64,000 nt of DNA from Tupaia tana (Eukaryota; Chordata; Mammalia; Scandentia; Tupaiidae). The position numbers and the translations under genes were made by a program. This document shows, piece by piece, positions 43,646-53,970 of the stretch (its first letter is position 1; every line of letters begins with the position of its first letter). Location of the stretch: assembly GCA_026018925.1 (NCBI GenBank), contig JAKSZU010000008.1, positions 63,077,027 to 63,141,026 of the forward strand, written 5' to 3'. The notes beneath the pieces were generated by a model. The model did no database searches. It was not told where the DNA came from and worked only from the letters and a program-made list of their open reading frames with translations.

Positions 43646-43740
43646 ACTTTCTAAGGCTAAAGAAATAACACTGGCTGAAAGGAAAAAAAAAAAAACTGAA
43701 TAGGATATAGATGAGAAAATTTGTATTATAAACTATACAG

Positions 43741-44034
43741 GGACCAGCAGATGCTGTAATGGGCATGGCATTACAGCATTACATGCTGTAATGGACTCCC
43801 ATGGACTCTGGTTTAAGTACCAGACCCAGCAGCTTAATACGTGCACTGGGTGCATGTGTGTGCATGCCCAAAATCCCAAGAGGAGACTAAAGGAAAAGGG
43901 ATTGTGGCATGACCGTCTCCCCTGGGGAGTGATTTCTCGCTTTCTTTGTTTCTGTCTCTCTGGCGAGCACACACACCCTATAGCAAAAACTTCTCTCTTA
44001 AAAAAAAAAAACAAAAAAAACAAACAAAAAAAAA
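43741..44034 (+). mobile_element. tSINE-L with fold-back duplication in head, TSD
   Basis: Head GGACCAGCAG, then ATGCTGTAAT, its exact reverse complement ATTACAGCAT and ATGCTGTAAT again (43751-43792), before the normal GGACTCCCATGG. Rest of the element is regular (CAAAATCCCAAGAGGAG, CCCTATAGCAAAAAC). Tail is (A)nC(A)n. TSD AACTATACAG / AACTATCCAG. Confidence 0.92.
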
Positions 44035-44042
44035 ACTATCCA

Positions 44043-44297
44043 GTGCCAGCAAGTGGTGTGATGGTTAAGGTGCTGTATCTCTTGTGGCCAAATGTGCAAT
44101 TGGTATCTCAGATCCAGCTGCTTGAAAATCATGTAGAGTACACGTGCTTGGTTGTACAAAGTCCCCAGAGGAGAATGAAGGAGAAGGGAACACAGCATGA
44201 CTATCCCTCCTAGGATGGGGCTGTTTTCTCACTTACCTTCTCTCTGTATCTCTCTCTGCAAGTACATATGCCCTATAGCAAAAACAAAAGCAAAAAT
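44043..44297 (+). mobile_element. tSINE-L, old variant, adjoining the previous SINE
   Basis: GTGCCAGCAAGTGGTGTGATGGTTAAGGTGCTG head, AGAGGAGAATGAAGGAGAAGGG, GGGGCTGTTTTCTCAC, ATGCCCTATAGCAAAAAC. Much more diverged than its left neighbour, whose TSD ends where this copy starts. The younger SINE therefore inserted at this one's 5' edge. Confidence 0.88.
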
Positions 44298-44357
44298 CAC
44301 TACCGCCAAGAATTAATCACCAGATGTGTAAAATGCAAATGAAAATCCCCCCATTCC

Positions 44358-44625
44358 GGGAAACAGCAGTTAGCGTAATGGCTATGTCGCTGGACTCCCA
44401 CGTAGTCGAGACCGCGGTTCGCATCCCAGACCTGGTGGCTTAAAACTCACGCCGGGCACGTGTGCGTGCGTGCCCAAGATCCCGAGAGGAGAATGGAGGA
44501 GAAGGGATTGTGGCGTGACCATCCCCCTTGGGGGGTGATTTCTCGCTTTCTGTCTCTCTGTCTCTCTCTGACTGGCAAGCGCACACGCCCTATAGCGAAA
44601 ACCTCTCAAAAAAAAAAAATTTAAA
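44358..44625 (+). mobile_element. tSINE-L, young, TSD
   Basis: GGAAACAGCAGTTAGCGTAATGGCTATGTCGCTGGACTCCCACGTAGTCGAGACC: a two-base insertion (GAGACC for GACC) precedes the B box GGTTCGCATCCC. CpGs largely intact. TSD AAAATCCCCCCATTCC / AAAATCCCCCCAATTCC. Confidence 0.95.
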
Positions 44626-46186
44626 AAATCCCCCCAATTCCCAGACCTGTACTGTATCAGAGTGAAGGAGATGGCTGAATGATTTGAATTGGCACAGGTT
44701 TCTGGATCAGCGTTGAGATCTTCTGAATTCATGAGGCCCAGAATATAATCCTAAATGCTTGAGTATCTTCCTGTCACAACAAGAGAAAATAATTTCTTAT
44801 TTGTGTTTGACATCCTGGCAAATTGCATAATCCAATGTGCTAATCTAAAGGATGAGCCTTTTTGACAGTAACTCTTGTTCTCTTGCCAGTTCCGTACTCT
44901 CACCACTATATTCAAAAGTAGAACCAGAAGGTTGTACAAATTCTTTAATTAAAGTAAATGTAATTATATCCCAGACTTTTTGCATTACAAATATCTCTCC
45001 ATATTCCTTAAAACTAAAATGTTCAAAGCATAAAATCCCGTGTATTCAGTCTTGAACTAAAAGACCACCTAAATATTGGCTTCACAGCCTCCAATTTCTC
45101 CTCCAACCAGTTCCCTCGTGAGGGAGATGGTCAACAACGGTGGGGATTTGTGGGGCATCCAAGAGAAAACCTCCAAAGACCTCCTTTTTGAGTCTCATTC
45201 TCTGCACCCTAGTATTCCCTTTAATAAATTTTTCTAACCTTCGGCATTTGCAGCATAATTTTTAACTCTGAAATTTTGCCACATTTTTTTTTCTGTTTTG
45301 AAGTTCCTTTTCATTTAAATGTTGAATTTATTTTCTGTATGTGAGTTCTAGAACTCTAAGCCACGAACATTTTCAAAATAAATCAGCTCGATAATAAACA
45401 TGCATAATTCCAATTATAGGTAATGAGCTGTGTGGTTCAGGGATGCCAAGTTGAGCTTCAGATCAACCTCTGGAACAGTTTGGAAGGCCTAATCCGTACA
45501 GTGGCAATACTGGGCCAGATCCCAACCATATGAGACCAATATTTCAGTTCCCCTGACAGCAGCTTTATTGGCAGGACAAAGTATACAGAGGTGGCCAAAG
45601 CTAACATATCAGATAACTCGGCCTCCAAACAGATGTGCTCTCATTTTCTATCATCCTCCATTTTCCTTTCATTGGCAATTTCTATGTGTACCAAGTCAAA
45701 TGATAATGCTTCCTTGGATGTGCTCAAAGCACATTGTAGTCCTTGGTCATATATGGCTGACCTTGAGATTGAATCTGACTCATAGTTTGAAGTGGTTGGA
45801 AAAATTTAAGATTCATCCTTAGACTGAATCATCAGTTTAATCTTTTCTACTGTAATCAGGGAAGCTGAGAGTCAGAAAAAGATAACAATGTAGTACAAAT
45901 GAGCATAACCTGACACTTTGCCTCTCCTGATCTACTTTGATTTGTGCCAAATCCTAGTTTGCAGAGATTGGAGGTTTTAGTCCATATGCCCACTAAATCA
46001 CTGTATAAACATTACCCGAAATGAATGCTTATGATACAGACTTCCTAACCCTACAGTAAATCTGCCAAACTAGGCCTTCCAGTAGTGGGATCTCCGTAAT
46101 TTTTACATATTACATTTTTTAATTCTCAGGTTATCAACTATGTTTTGGATTCACTAAGAAGGTTCACTTTGACTCAAAAACATTCT
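44626..46186. other. Spacer, 1.5 kb
   Basis: 45060-45240 and 45430-45620 have LTR-like hints (CTTTAATAAATTTTTCTAACC; on the minus strand CTGCCAATAAAGCTGCTGTCAGG), but no boundaries or TSDs could be set. Frames of up to 84 codons lack domains. Confidence 0.35.
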
Positions 46187-46460
46187 TTTTTTTTTTTTTT
46201 TTTTTTTTTGGAAAGGTTTTTGCTATAGGGTGCGTGCACTCGCCAGACAGACAGAGAGAGACAGAGAGACAGAAAGCGAGAAATCACCCCCCAGAGGGTA
46301 TGGCCATGACGCAATCCCTTCTCCTCCATTCTCCTCTCAGGATCTTGGGCACACACGCACATGCACCCAGCGTGAGTTTAAGCCACCGGGTCTGGGACTC
46401 AAACCGCGGTAGACTATGTGGGAGTCCAGCGACATAGCCATTACGCTAACTGCTGGTCCC
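46187..46460 (-). mobile_element. tSINE-L, young, TSD
   Basis: 26-base T tail, GGAAAGGTTTTTGCTATAGGGTGCGTGCACTCGCC, full body, head to CTGCTGGTCCC. TSD TTGACTCAAAAACATTCTT / TTGACTCAAAACATTCTT. Confidence 0.96.
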
Positions 46461-46478
46461 TTGACTCAAAACATTCTT

Positions 46479-46966
46479 AAGGTGTCTCAACCTGGCTTAA
46501 ATGATCACTAGTTGATTTTTCCTAGGGTCAGTTTTGATGTACTGCAAGATTACAGTACAATAATAGAAATAGATATTTAAATTTATCTATCTGGTCTCAG
46601 GGCTAATGTAAACATCTAGACAGAGAACAGAGATAAAAGAGAAATGGAAAAGGTCATCACCAAGTCCCTTTTCCCTACCAGTCTCTAAGGAGAGTTTTTT
46701 CCATGTGTGACTTGAAAAAATAATGATCATTTGTTAATTTGTAATCCTCGTCTACATCCTAAAAAGATGCTCCCCAGTGACTGGAGGGGCCCTGGTAGAC
46801 TGAGAATAATGCATTGTGGGAGGGGGAGATGGAATATTTTTAGAAAATAGATAAACTAAATTCAACTGCACAAGAAAGAAAGCAAGATGGAGGCATTAGA
46901 TCCAGAAAGGGAAAGGTCATAGTCTGGAAAGTCAGGGTAGCAAGGCAAAAAAGGAGATCTAAGATT
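46479..46966. other. Spacer
   Basis: No recognised feature. Confidence 0.4.
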
Positions 46967-46982
46967 AAGAATGTCTGGTCTT

Positions 46983-47257
46983 GGGAACCAGCAGTTAGCG
47001 TAATGGCTATGTCGCTGGACTCCCACGTAGTCGACCGCGGTTCGCGTCTCGGACCCGGTGGCTTACAACTCACGCCGGGCGCGTGTGCGTGCGTGCCCAA
47101 GATCCCGAGAGGAGAGTGGAGGAGAAGGGATTGCGGCGTGACCATCCCCCCTGGGGGGTGATTTCTCGCTTTCTGTCTCTATGTCTCTCTCTGTCTGTCT
47201 GGCGAGCGCACGCGCCCTATAGTGAAAACCTCTCAAAAAAAAAAAAAAAAAAAAAAA
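46983..47257 (+). mobile_element. tSINE-L, youngest-looking copy
   Basis: GGGAACCAGCAGTTAGCGTAATGG, GTAGTCGACCGCGGTTCGCGTCTCGGACCCGG, ACGCCGGGCGCGTGTGCGTGCGTGCCC, GATCCCGAGAGGAG, GCGAGCGCACGCGCCCTATAGTG, poly(A) of about 21. CpG content is the highest in the window, together with the 48.9 kb copy, both sharing GGGAACC. TSD AAGAATGTCTGGTCT at 46967 and 47256. Confidence 0.96.
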
Positions 47258-47270
47258 GAATGTCTGGTCT

Positions 47271-47534
47271 GGGACCAGCAGTTAGCATAATGGCTATGTC
47301 GCTGGACTCCCATGTAGTCGACCAAGGTTTGAGTCCCGGACCAGTGGCTTAAATTCACACCAGACACATGTGAGTGCATGCCCAAGATCCCAAGAGGAGA
47401 AGGGAGGAGAAGGGATTGTGGCATGGCCATCCCACCCTGGGGGGTGATTTCTAGCTTTCTGTCTCTCTGTCTCCCTCTGTCTTTCTGGCGAGTGCACGCG
47501 CCCCATAGAAAAAAACCTCGGGGTGGGGGGGGGG
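47271..47534 (+). mobile_element. tSINE-L with G-rich tail
   Basis: Starts right after the previous SINE's TSD. Head GGGACCAGCAGTTAGCATAATGG, B box GGTTTGAGTCCC, end GCGCCCCATAGAAAAAAACCTC, then GGGGTGGGGGGGGGG instead of poly(A). A diverged copy of the shared target (GAATATCTGTCT, 47537-47548) follows. Confidence 0.92.
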
Positions 47535-47549
47535 ATGAATATCTGTCTA

Positions 47550-47799
47550 GGGGTCAGCTGGTGGGGCAGCAGTAATGTGATGCTCTGTGATCCTCAACCT
47601 ACATAGGAAAGTCCCAGGTTTGCAGTCTGAGGTCTCAGTGTCCACACCACGTGTGCATGTGCTTATGTTCTGTGCTACCTAGGGCTGGGATAGATTGCGG
47701 TGTGAAGACCCTTTGGAGACAACTCTCACTCTTTTTCTTCCTCTCCCTCTTGCTCTGTCTCTTTTTCATGGAAGAAATAAGTAAATAAACTTAAAAAGA
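47550..47799 (+). mobile_element. tSINE-2 copy, third of the pile-up
   Basis: GGGGTCAGCTGGTGGGGCAGCAG, GTGATGCTCTGTGATCC, GAAAGTCCCAGGTTTGCAG, GGTGTGAAGACCCTTTGGAG, CT-rich part, TTTTTCATGGAAGAAATAAGTAAATAAAC. Shares its 3' end with the 56.93 kb copy. Confidence 0.8.
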
Positions 47800-48130
47800 A
47801 AGAACTGGCTTGTGCATAGAGCACAGACTAAGCTGCCTGAACAAAAGATCCTCAAATGTAGTAGCTTAAATGAGACTATTTATTTTGCTAACATTCAATA
47901 GCTCAATAATGAGTAGTTGGGGACCTATGGTTTCTAAAGTTGTTTCAATTGCCAGAATCCTTCAGGCCACTGCAAATACAGAGTCCGAGACAAGCAACTT
48001 TAACTTTGAGAACACCAGGCAACTGCACACATCACTGTTGTTTGTACCCAGGAGACTGACTTATTTACATGGTTGCACATGGGCAAGGGTAGTAAAAATC
48101 TATCATCGCTAGCTGGGCAGTAACATTTTT
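47800..48130. other. Spacer
   Basis: 47850-48010 (AGTAGCTTAAATGAGACTATTTATTTTGC, CCAGAATCCTTCAGGCCACTGC) reads like an old transposon or LTR remnant, but I cannot name it. Confidence 0.3.
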
Positions 48131-48389
48131 TTTTTTTGAGAGATTTTCACTATAGGGCACGTACGCTCGCCAGACAGACAGAGAGAGACAGAGAGACAGA
48201 AAGCGAGAAATCACCCCCCAGGGGGGATGGCCACACCGCAATCCCTTCTCCTCCATTCTCCTCTCGGGATCTTGGGCAGGCACGCACACGCGCCCGGCGT
48301 GAGTTTTAAGCCACCGGGTCCGGGATGCGAACCGTGGTCGACTACATGGGAGTCCAGCAACATAGCCATTACGCTAACTGCTGGTTCCC
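48131..48389 (-). mobile_element. tSINE-L, young, TSD
   Basis: GAGAGATTTTCACTATAGGGCACGTACGCTCGCC, CCCCCCAGGGGGGATGG, CACGCGCCCGGCGTGAG, head to CTGCTGGTTCCC. TSD CTGGGCAGTAACATTT / CTGGCAGTAACATTTT. The GGTTCCC end groups it with the 46.98 and 48.84 kb copies. Confidence 0.96.
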
Positions 48390-48834
48390 TGGCAGTAACA
48401 TTTTCAGCTAAACATGAGGCTACTGCTACTGGAAGGAAGAAGGAGTGTATGAGTATATCATGTAAGGAGTTGTCTCTGCCCGCTCAAAGAGATAACTAGT
48501 TGTGAGTTTTTGAGCAAAATGCTGTATTTTGCACCATGTGAATGTCCACCCCTGACTTTTCTTCAAAAATATTTGGTAAAATAGACATTGTTCACTCCTA
48601 TGTTGGAGTGGTCTCTTCTGAGTGAATGTGTTGCAGGATGGTTTCTGTGATGATATCCATGTTCTTGGTGTTTCAAAGAATTGAGTGGAACATGCAATAG
48701 TATAAGAAAAAGGTACTTTATTAAGTAAAAGAGAAAGTACACTCCTGAGACGTAGGAGCAGGCCTGAGCAAACAGAGAAAGAATGAAGAATGACTCAAAA
48801 GGCCCCTGCAGTTGCGCTCTGCAGGATTGATAAA

Positions 48835-49102
48835 TTTTTTTTTTTTTTTTTTGAGAGTTTTTTTTTTCGCTATAGGGCGCGTGCGCTCGCCAGACAGAGA
48901 GAGACATAGAGACAGAAAGCGAGAAATCACCCCCCAGGGGGGATGGTCACGCCGCAATCCCTTCTCCATTCTCCTCTCGGGATCTTGGGCACGCACGCAC
49001 ACGCGCCCGGCGTGAGTTGTAAGCCACCGGGTCCGAGACGCGAACCGCGGTCGACTACGTGGGAGTCCAGCGACATAGCCATTACGCTAACTGCTGGTTC
49101 CC
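48835..49102 (-). mobile_element. tSINE-L, young, TSD
   Basis: TTCGCTATAGGGCGCGTGCGCTCGCC, CCCCCCAGGGGGGATGGTCACGCC, CACGCGCCCGGCGTGAG, GAACCGCGGTCGACTACGTGGG to CTGGTTCCC. TSD GGATTGATAAATTTT on both sides. CpGs almost intact. Confidence 0.96.
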
Positions 49103-49174
49103 ATGGGATTGATAAATTTTTAACCTAGCTCATGTGGGTTGATCATTGGCTGGGCCCACAGGTTGTTCTCATCT

Positions 49175-49277
49175 CATTGACTCTATCAACTATGGCTGGG
49201 TCCACTGATTTCTCATTGGCTACATCAAGTGTGACTGAGCCCACTGATTTATTTCATTGGCTATATCAAATATCACT
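49175..49277. repeat. About 40-bp tandem repeat, 2.5 units
   Basis: Units start at 49175, 49214 and 49255 (CATTGACTCTATCAACTATG, CATTGGCTACATCAAGTGTG, CATTGGCTATATCAAATATC), with the shared GG(G)TCCACTGATTT / GAGCCCACTGATTT parts. Reverse-strand CCAATG in the last two units is a typical CCAAT-box motif. Confidence 0.85.
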
Positions 49278-49534
49278 TAATCAGCTAGTCATCCCCCACT
49301 AATCTCTTGCTTACATTTCCTTGGTCAGGAAATGTTATGCCCTGATCAGATTTTTCTATCTAGCCATATGGGCAGATGCTCCAATCCCCTTACCCACCTC
49401 CATCTGCTAGCTTTCTCCTGCCTCAAATGTTAATAACCCTATTCTGCTTCAAAATTGGCACAACGACACACACATAAACACAAAATAAAAAGTTCTCCCC
49501 TACGGTAGGGACAAATGAGGTACACATACATTGT

Positions 49535-49715
49535 CTTGTTTTATCATCACAATGGCTCCATTAAAAAGTTTTCACCATCTCCTTATCAGAAGAGAAAATG
49601 GAGGCTCACAATGTAAATAACAAGCAGTAGTCACACATCTAGGAAGTGACAAAGTTGGAACTCCAGGAGAGGAGTCCTCCAGTCCTCCAAGTTCTTAACC
49701 ATCTCATCACATCCA
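49535..49715 (-). mobile_element. MIR SINE, minus strand
   Basis: GTTTTATCATCACAATGGCTCC, CACCATCTCCTTATCAGAAGAGAAAATGGAGGCTCACA, GTAGTCACACATCTAGGAAGTGACAAAGTTGGAACTCC match the reversed MIR core and 5' part. Confidence 0.82.
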
Positions 49716-50849
49716 TCTATTTACTCCTTGCTCTACCTTATTTCCTGAAGGAAGGCAAGAAGCTTCAAGGGCCTCAAGAATGAAAGTTATTTCTCTCTAC
49801 TCTTGTACATATTTTATTCTATGTGGCCAAATCTCCTGCAAAGCAAGTTCAAACTACCTTAAGCAAATGTTTTTAAATGGAATAAGGGCATTTGACTTAG
49901 TGTGGAAAGTTAACCTTTAGAAAGCACTTTTTTCCTCCAAAGGTTTGACAACTAACCTTTAAAACATTGTAATTTAGCAAAATAATAGGGGAGTAGTCTA
50001 GAAATTAGTCAGTGTCTGTTTAGGGATATTTAAATGGGATGAGTAATGACACAGGTACATGTTCGGTTTGCTTCCATAGATAATTAGAAAACATACACGT
50101 GGTGTCATGAAGGTGTGAAACATCAAAGGTTTCCATGCCTATACTGTATCCATCAGCTAAAGAACTGCTTTTGAATTAATGAGCATGCTTCCTATCATGA
50201 GAGTAACTCTGGCCTCAGGATAACATTCTGCTCAAAGGGCATAACATTTCTCCTGACAATATAGAATTTTCTTGCCCATTAAAGCTAGTCATTCCATAAG
50301 AAGCCTGAATTGTTCTCCCAATAATGTACAAGATTCTGCTGTATGCCTATTTCCTCTGGTGAATGGAGAAATATGGATATTTAGTTAAAAGCTGAACACT
50401 ACAGCATAGACCAAGACTGCACAAAGATTTAAAATTATACACAGTGCCCTGATTCTTAGTATAAAACTCTGAAAAAAAAAAATCTACTCAAACAAAGTCT
50501 TGCTAGATACAGGAAACAATCTCACAGGGGTAAGAGGAACTCTTACAGAAAATGCCTCTTTTAGCTCCATTTGAAAGTATCTATGTTTCTCAGAAGATAG
50601 ATAATTTATTTAGATAATGTCTACACAGCATGGCCCTAAGTGAGGTTCATGGGACATTAATTTCTTAAGAAGCTTCCAGAAAAGATTTCTGTGGGTATAA
50701 TTGAGAATGTTTCGTGTGCTATTGCCTTATTTAAAATATGTAAGATACATCAACTTCCTGACTCTGAAAAACGCTTTAATAGTTGCCTTGTTTAATGTAG
50801 TGTTTGTGAAATTTGTTTGATCACAGAAAACGTAATACTCACAGTGCAA
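49716..50849. other. Spacer, 1.1 kb
   Basis: No gene or repeat recognised. Confidence 0.42.
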
Positions 50850-51510
50850 ATATTATTAGTATTCTACCTCTCACCCTCAACCTACCATGTATTTTCCACT
50901 TCCAGACCACAGGGACCTTTTATAAAAAGCACTAATCAGATCAAGCGTGTCATCCCTTGCTCAAAAAATAGCCCCAATGGCTTTACATCAACTCAGCATA
51001 AAATCTACAGTTTTGACCAAAGTCCACAAAGCCTACATTTTCTGGCCTGTCACTTACTGATTCCTGCCTAACCTACGCCATCCCGGGATAATCTGACTGC
51101 CTTGCTGATTCTGGAATATGCTAAGCTCTCTTTGCTCCATAAACTTTGCCCACTGCTATTCTTTTGCTTCATCACCCTTCTCTAGATATTTCTATGCCTT
51201 TCTTGCTCACCCTATTCTAATCTCTGCACTGATAGCTCTTGTTCAGAAAGTTTTTACTGTTCTAAATAAAACAGCCTATTAAAACAAGCTCCTTATTCAC
51301 TTTTTAGCTTTGTAACCTATCTTATTTTTTTTCAGAGTACTGTCTACCCCTTAATACAGAATTCATTATTAGCTTATTTCTCACTTCTAATAGAATATGA
51401 ACTTTGTGAGCAGAAATATTTTTTGTTTTGTTTGCTTCTTTAACCCCCAAATCTATTCCTGACACATAGCAGGTACTCATTTAAAAAGGATTAGAAAAAT
51501 GATACAGTGA
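50850..51510 (+). mobile_element. L2 LINE 3' end, plus strand
   Basis: ATCCCTTGCTCAAAAAATAGCCCCAATGGC, AAAGTCCACAAAGCCTACATTTTCTGGCCTGTCAC, TTTGCCCACTGCTATTCTTTTGC, TCTTGTTCAGAAAG, AATAGAATATGAACTTTGTGAGCAG, TATTCCTGACACATAGCAGGTACTCATT follow the L2 3' consensus for over 600 bp. An overlapping 84-codon frame is not a gene. Confidence 0.82.
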
Positions 51511-52654
51511 ATGAACACTCTATAGGAACAGCAAACATCTCATAGAATATGTCCAGAAATTGTGGGTTCTGATCATGTAAAAACAACTGATAGATGTGAA
51601 TTCAAATAATCAGCTAAATTTGAGCAAGTGGAAAAGAAAACAATTATAAAATCAATTATTTGCTTGATGAAATTGATGCAGAAAAGAAATGTTTTGGCTA
51701 AATTTTTTACTATGTAAAGTTCTGTTCTATAACCATCCTTCAAAAACAGTCTTAATTGCTTATTGCTGAGATATATGAGACTAACTCCTTAGAGGAGTTG
51801 TTTTTGTAGGTTTTTTTTATAGTGGGAATTTTTCTGCTTACAAAACCAGCCTAGAGCTCTGTGAATTACAACCTGGCTTGATCTCCACTGGAGAATATTC
51901 AAAGATTCCATGACCTTCAAAGAGGAAAAATACAAAGTGCTTTTCTGGCAACCACAATCCAAGTAGGTAAAATGTTCGATTTTGGTACTTCGCAATTCTA
52001 GAGGTGTTGCATCAAAAAATCAGTAATCTAATTTTACATTATTTAAATTATAATTCTAACAATGTTACTGTGAACTCAGAGTTCAACTGTTATAACCTTT
52101 GAGAAATCAGGAAAAAGGCAATTAAATAAAGTTGTTTTTTCATGAATGTGTCATAGAGAATAGAGTGCTATTCACAACCATCATTTACATTATAATAATT
52201 TTTTCCCTTAACTTCAAGAGTCACTCACTGTCACTGACAAATTATCTGCCCTAAAGACAAAATAAAGAAACAAGCATTGAAAGTAACTACTAAATTCTCT
52301 CCCTAAAAAGTCTAATTTCTAGCTGCCACTGAAAAAAAAAAAGATTATTACCAGACTCTCTTGCTTGGTAACCATCTAGAAGTTGCTTTTTCAAAGTCAA
52401 GCTTAGGAAAAATGTGATGAAAAGGCTCATTTTTCATAATTATGTAAAATACACAGTGATCAAGAAAGAGGGAAAAGCTTTGTGGTAGAATGTCATCAGC
52501 AACAGAAGCTTAGGTGTGGATTGGTGCCTGAATGAACTTGAATTCAAATCGGCTAAAAAACAAGAGAATGAAAGAAGGTAAAGAGGAGACAGGATAAAGC
52601 CACAGGATCCTAATTTGAAAGTTTCAACTGAGACACAAAGAAATGCTGAAAAAT
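51511..52654. other. Spacer, 1.1 kb
   Basis: AT-rich non-coding; nothing recognised. Confidence 0.42.
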
Positions 52655-52865
52655 ACCAATGGCTTATAATGGGCCAGGACCTCTTCTGAGAGTTTCCTAT
52701 ACTTTAATTCTAAGATAAAGAGGTGGAAACTTCTTTAAACCCTATAACATAGATGGAAACTGAGGCAGACACAGGCCCAGCATCTTGTCCAATGTCTCGC
52801 AGCTGTTGTCATGGGTCTCAGATTCTAACATGAACCCAGGCATTCTGGTTTAGAATGCAGGCTGA
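52655..52865 (-). mobile_element. MIR SINE, minus strand
   Basis: TAATGGGCCAGGACCTCTTCTGAG, CTATACTTTAATTCTAAG, ACATAGATGGAAACTGAGGCAGACACAGG, ATGAACCCAGGCATTCTGG: reversed MIR over nearly its whole length. Confidence 0.85.
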
Positions 52866-53727
52866 AAATACTGTATGTGATAACCCAGGGAGCTCAGAGG
52901 ACTGACACATGCAGAAATGTGTAGGGATCAGTAAGCAGAAAGTTGGTTATACAGTACTGAAAACAAAACTTACCTACGAAGGATGATGAGAGTTTCAAGA
53001 GTGCAGATGAGGGAAAGCATTTTGTGAGGAAGATGTTTTGAGCTCTAATCCATTTTCCCTCAATTGAGAGTGGTGGGTGGGTTCAACCCCCTCAGTGCAA
53101 GTTTATGATTAAAGAAGAATTAAGGATACGGGTTCAATAAGACCATTCTGAGCCTTTGATATTAGTCTACATCTACAATCTACTAGAAAGAAGACTAAAA
53201 ATATGACAATTTGTAATGAAAATAATGACACAAGAGAAGACCCTGTCAATCAGGAGTAGGACTGCTTCAATTACCATTGAGAACAAAGATATTAAAAATC
53301 CTTAGAAAGAAAGCATTGGTGGTTGATATACAAACTACAACTATATAATATAAATTAGCCCTTCTGGGTCATATTTATGACCAAATGTCAGATTTATCCT
53401 ATACTCCAATATTTAATCAATTTTTATACAATGTTGGGTCCTACCCATGTATACCATATTCAAAGGGATTCTTGAAAGGTCAAATTTCCTCTAGTACTTA
53501 TATTCAGAATTCTGCACCCATAAATTCTCAAATTCATTCACATCTTACTTCCCATAGCTATTCTCTTGCCTGTACGAACCCAGACATAAGCCATATCTCC
53601 TTTTATGTATTTATCCCAAAGCTATTTTCCTATGACATTTTGTATTCTACTTTAGTACCACAACCAATTGAAACTCCAACTTCCCTGTTTAAAAGTCCTT
53701 TAGTTTTCATAACATCAGATATTCTTT
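52866..53727. other. Spacer with the longest frame of the window
   Basis: A 168-codon frame (53385-53891) starts in AT-rich unique DNA and runs into the SINE on its right. Its composition is Ser/Tyr/Phe-rich with no domain, signal or splice support; I do not call it a gene. Confidence 0.45.
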
Positions 53728-53970
53728 TTTATTTTAATAGATTTTTGCTAGAGGGTGCATGCTGGAGAGACAGAGAGACAGAAAGCAAGAAACCACCCTC
53801 CAGGGAGGATGGCCATCCCCCAATCTCTTCTCCTCCGTTCTCCTCTCAGGATTGTGGGCACACATGCACATGCTCCTGGCATGAGTTTTAAGCCTCCGGG
53901 TCCAGGACTTGAACTGCTATCGACTACATGGGAATTCAGAGACATAATCATTATGCCATCTTCTTGTCTC
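53728..53970 (-). mobile_element. tSINE-L with TSD
   Basis: TAGATTTTTGCTAGAGGGTGCATG, short purine-rich part with a 15-20 base deletion before GGAGAGACAG, CCTCCAGGGAGGATGGCC, head to CTTCTTGTCTC. TSD CATCAGATATTCTTT / CATCAGACATTCTTT. Confidence 0.92.

Larger units (their letters stand above)
48640..49500 (-). mobile_element. Possible solo LTR with CCAAT repeats, minus strand
   Basis: Minus-strand reading gives a U3-like region with a roughly 40-bp unit repeated about 2.5 times, each unit with a CCAAT box, then an AATAAA (TTTATT at 48717-48722) and a downstream R/U5-like part. Interrupted by a young tSINE at 48835-49102. No internal viral genes are present; boundaries and TSD are unresolved. 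Confidence 0.45.

Noticed and set aside
43791-44213. 140-codon open frame
   Set aside because: Entirely within two adjacent SINEs; the peptide is the translated SINE middle and tail.
45430-45620. LTR on the minus strand (CCAATAAAGCTGCTG signal)
   Set aside because: Only a polyadenylation-like motif and balanced composition; no ends, TSD or second copy in the window.
46174-46437. Recurring Arg/Ser/Pro-rich peptides on both strands at many places
   Set aside because: The same peptide texts recur at every long SINE because the family is GC-rich and low in stops. They are not a gene family.
53385-53891. 168-codon open frame, the longest in the window
   Set aside because: It starts in AT-rich spacer and ends by reading through a reversed SINE. 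No domain, codon bias, splice or promoter support.
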